A stretch of 64,000 nucleotides of DNA from AP-15 sp963775875. GTDB taxonomy: Bacteria; Pseudomonadota; Alphaproteobacteria; ATCC43930; CGMCC-115725. Shown here piece after piece: positions 63,891-64,000 of the stretch. The notes below the pieces were generated by a model. That model was not told the origin of the DNA and searched no databases. It saw nothing but the letters and a program-made list of their open reading frames with translations. Each line of letters opens with the position of its first letter. Position 1 is the first letter of the stretch. Position numbers and translations under genes: made by a program. The stretch lies in NCBI GenBank assembly GCA_963775875.1, contig CAVZKP010000016.1, positions 298,666 through 362,665 on the forward strand, read 5' to 3'.

Positions 63891-64000
63891 CCGATCCGAT
63901 CTCGCCCTGTCACGGTTGGACCTAACCCCGTTGGGTTATGCCCGGCGATGCCGAATAGAAGCCGGAACCCGTTCTGCGGTTTGTCAGATCGCCGGGATTA

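Noticed and set aside
63923..63938. Hairpin TAACCC-CGTT-GGGTTA after the CoA transferase
   Set aside because: Short stem, no T-run; could be chance.

Overview
The window looks like a G+C-rich alphaproteobacterial chromosome segment, most likely from a Rhodospirillales-type lineage. Three things point that way: the SUF-type iron-sulfur operon led by an Rrf2 regulator, the order mltA-tim44-fxsA-secB-dnaQ-coaE-aroE-maf-ppsR-hemE-hemH-hemJ-rho-mnmE-mnmG-rsmG-parA-parB, and MmcB and Tim44-like proteins. I cannot name the genus.

Layout. 1-1.7 kb: the 5' part of a sensor kinase gene with its OmpR-type regulator. 2.1-9.2 kb: a sufR-sufB-sufC-sufD-sufS-sufU-sufT operon that ends in a HAD hydrolase. 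9.2-10.9 kb: a 48-residue membrane miniprotein and a GrdB/PrdB-like selenoprotein read through an in-frame UGA that is followed by a well-formed bacterial SECIS hairpin. 10.9-21.5 kb: a trans-sulfuration enzyme, a patatin, a GH63 glucosidase, a frame-broken glycogen debranching enzyme, DUF1223 and VOC proteins, and a DcaP-like porin. 22-32.6 kb: a 2OG oxygenase, an ABC importer with fused permeases, tandem lipoproteins, lysS, an SbmA-like ABC protein, mmcB and hldE. 32.7-36.2 kb: smr and lutCBA. 36.3-43.4 kb: the conserved arm mltA to ppsR.

The 410-bp gap between ppsR and hemE (43432-43840) is the position of oriC in Caulobacter, Rickettsia and rhizobia, and it holds many DnaA-box-like sites. 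Flanking genes are largely transcribed away from it. Two near-perfect parS sites lie 11-13 kb to the right, close to parAB. From 43.8 kb rightward come heme genes, rho, a DJ-1 protein, a quinone reductase, a DNA repair methyltransferase, a DUF255 protein, mnmE/mnmG/rsmG/parA/parB, and then accessory genes: a tetrapyrrole-methylase-like protein, an iron-complex binding protein, an enolase-superfamily enzyme and a CoA transferase.

The most interesting signals are the selenoprotein with its SECIS, a 90-bp palindromic repeat inserted in frame into the GTPase domain of mnmE, and the oriC/parS region. A caution: about fifteen single-base indels break otherwise intact genes, including the normally essential hemE. 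Removing them gives complete reading frames of family-typical length, so many broken genes here are probably sequence errors rather than real pseudogenes. The apparent coaE-dnaQ fusion may have the same cause.
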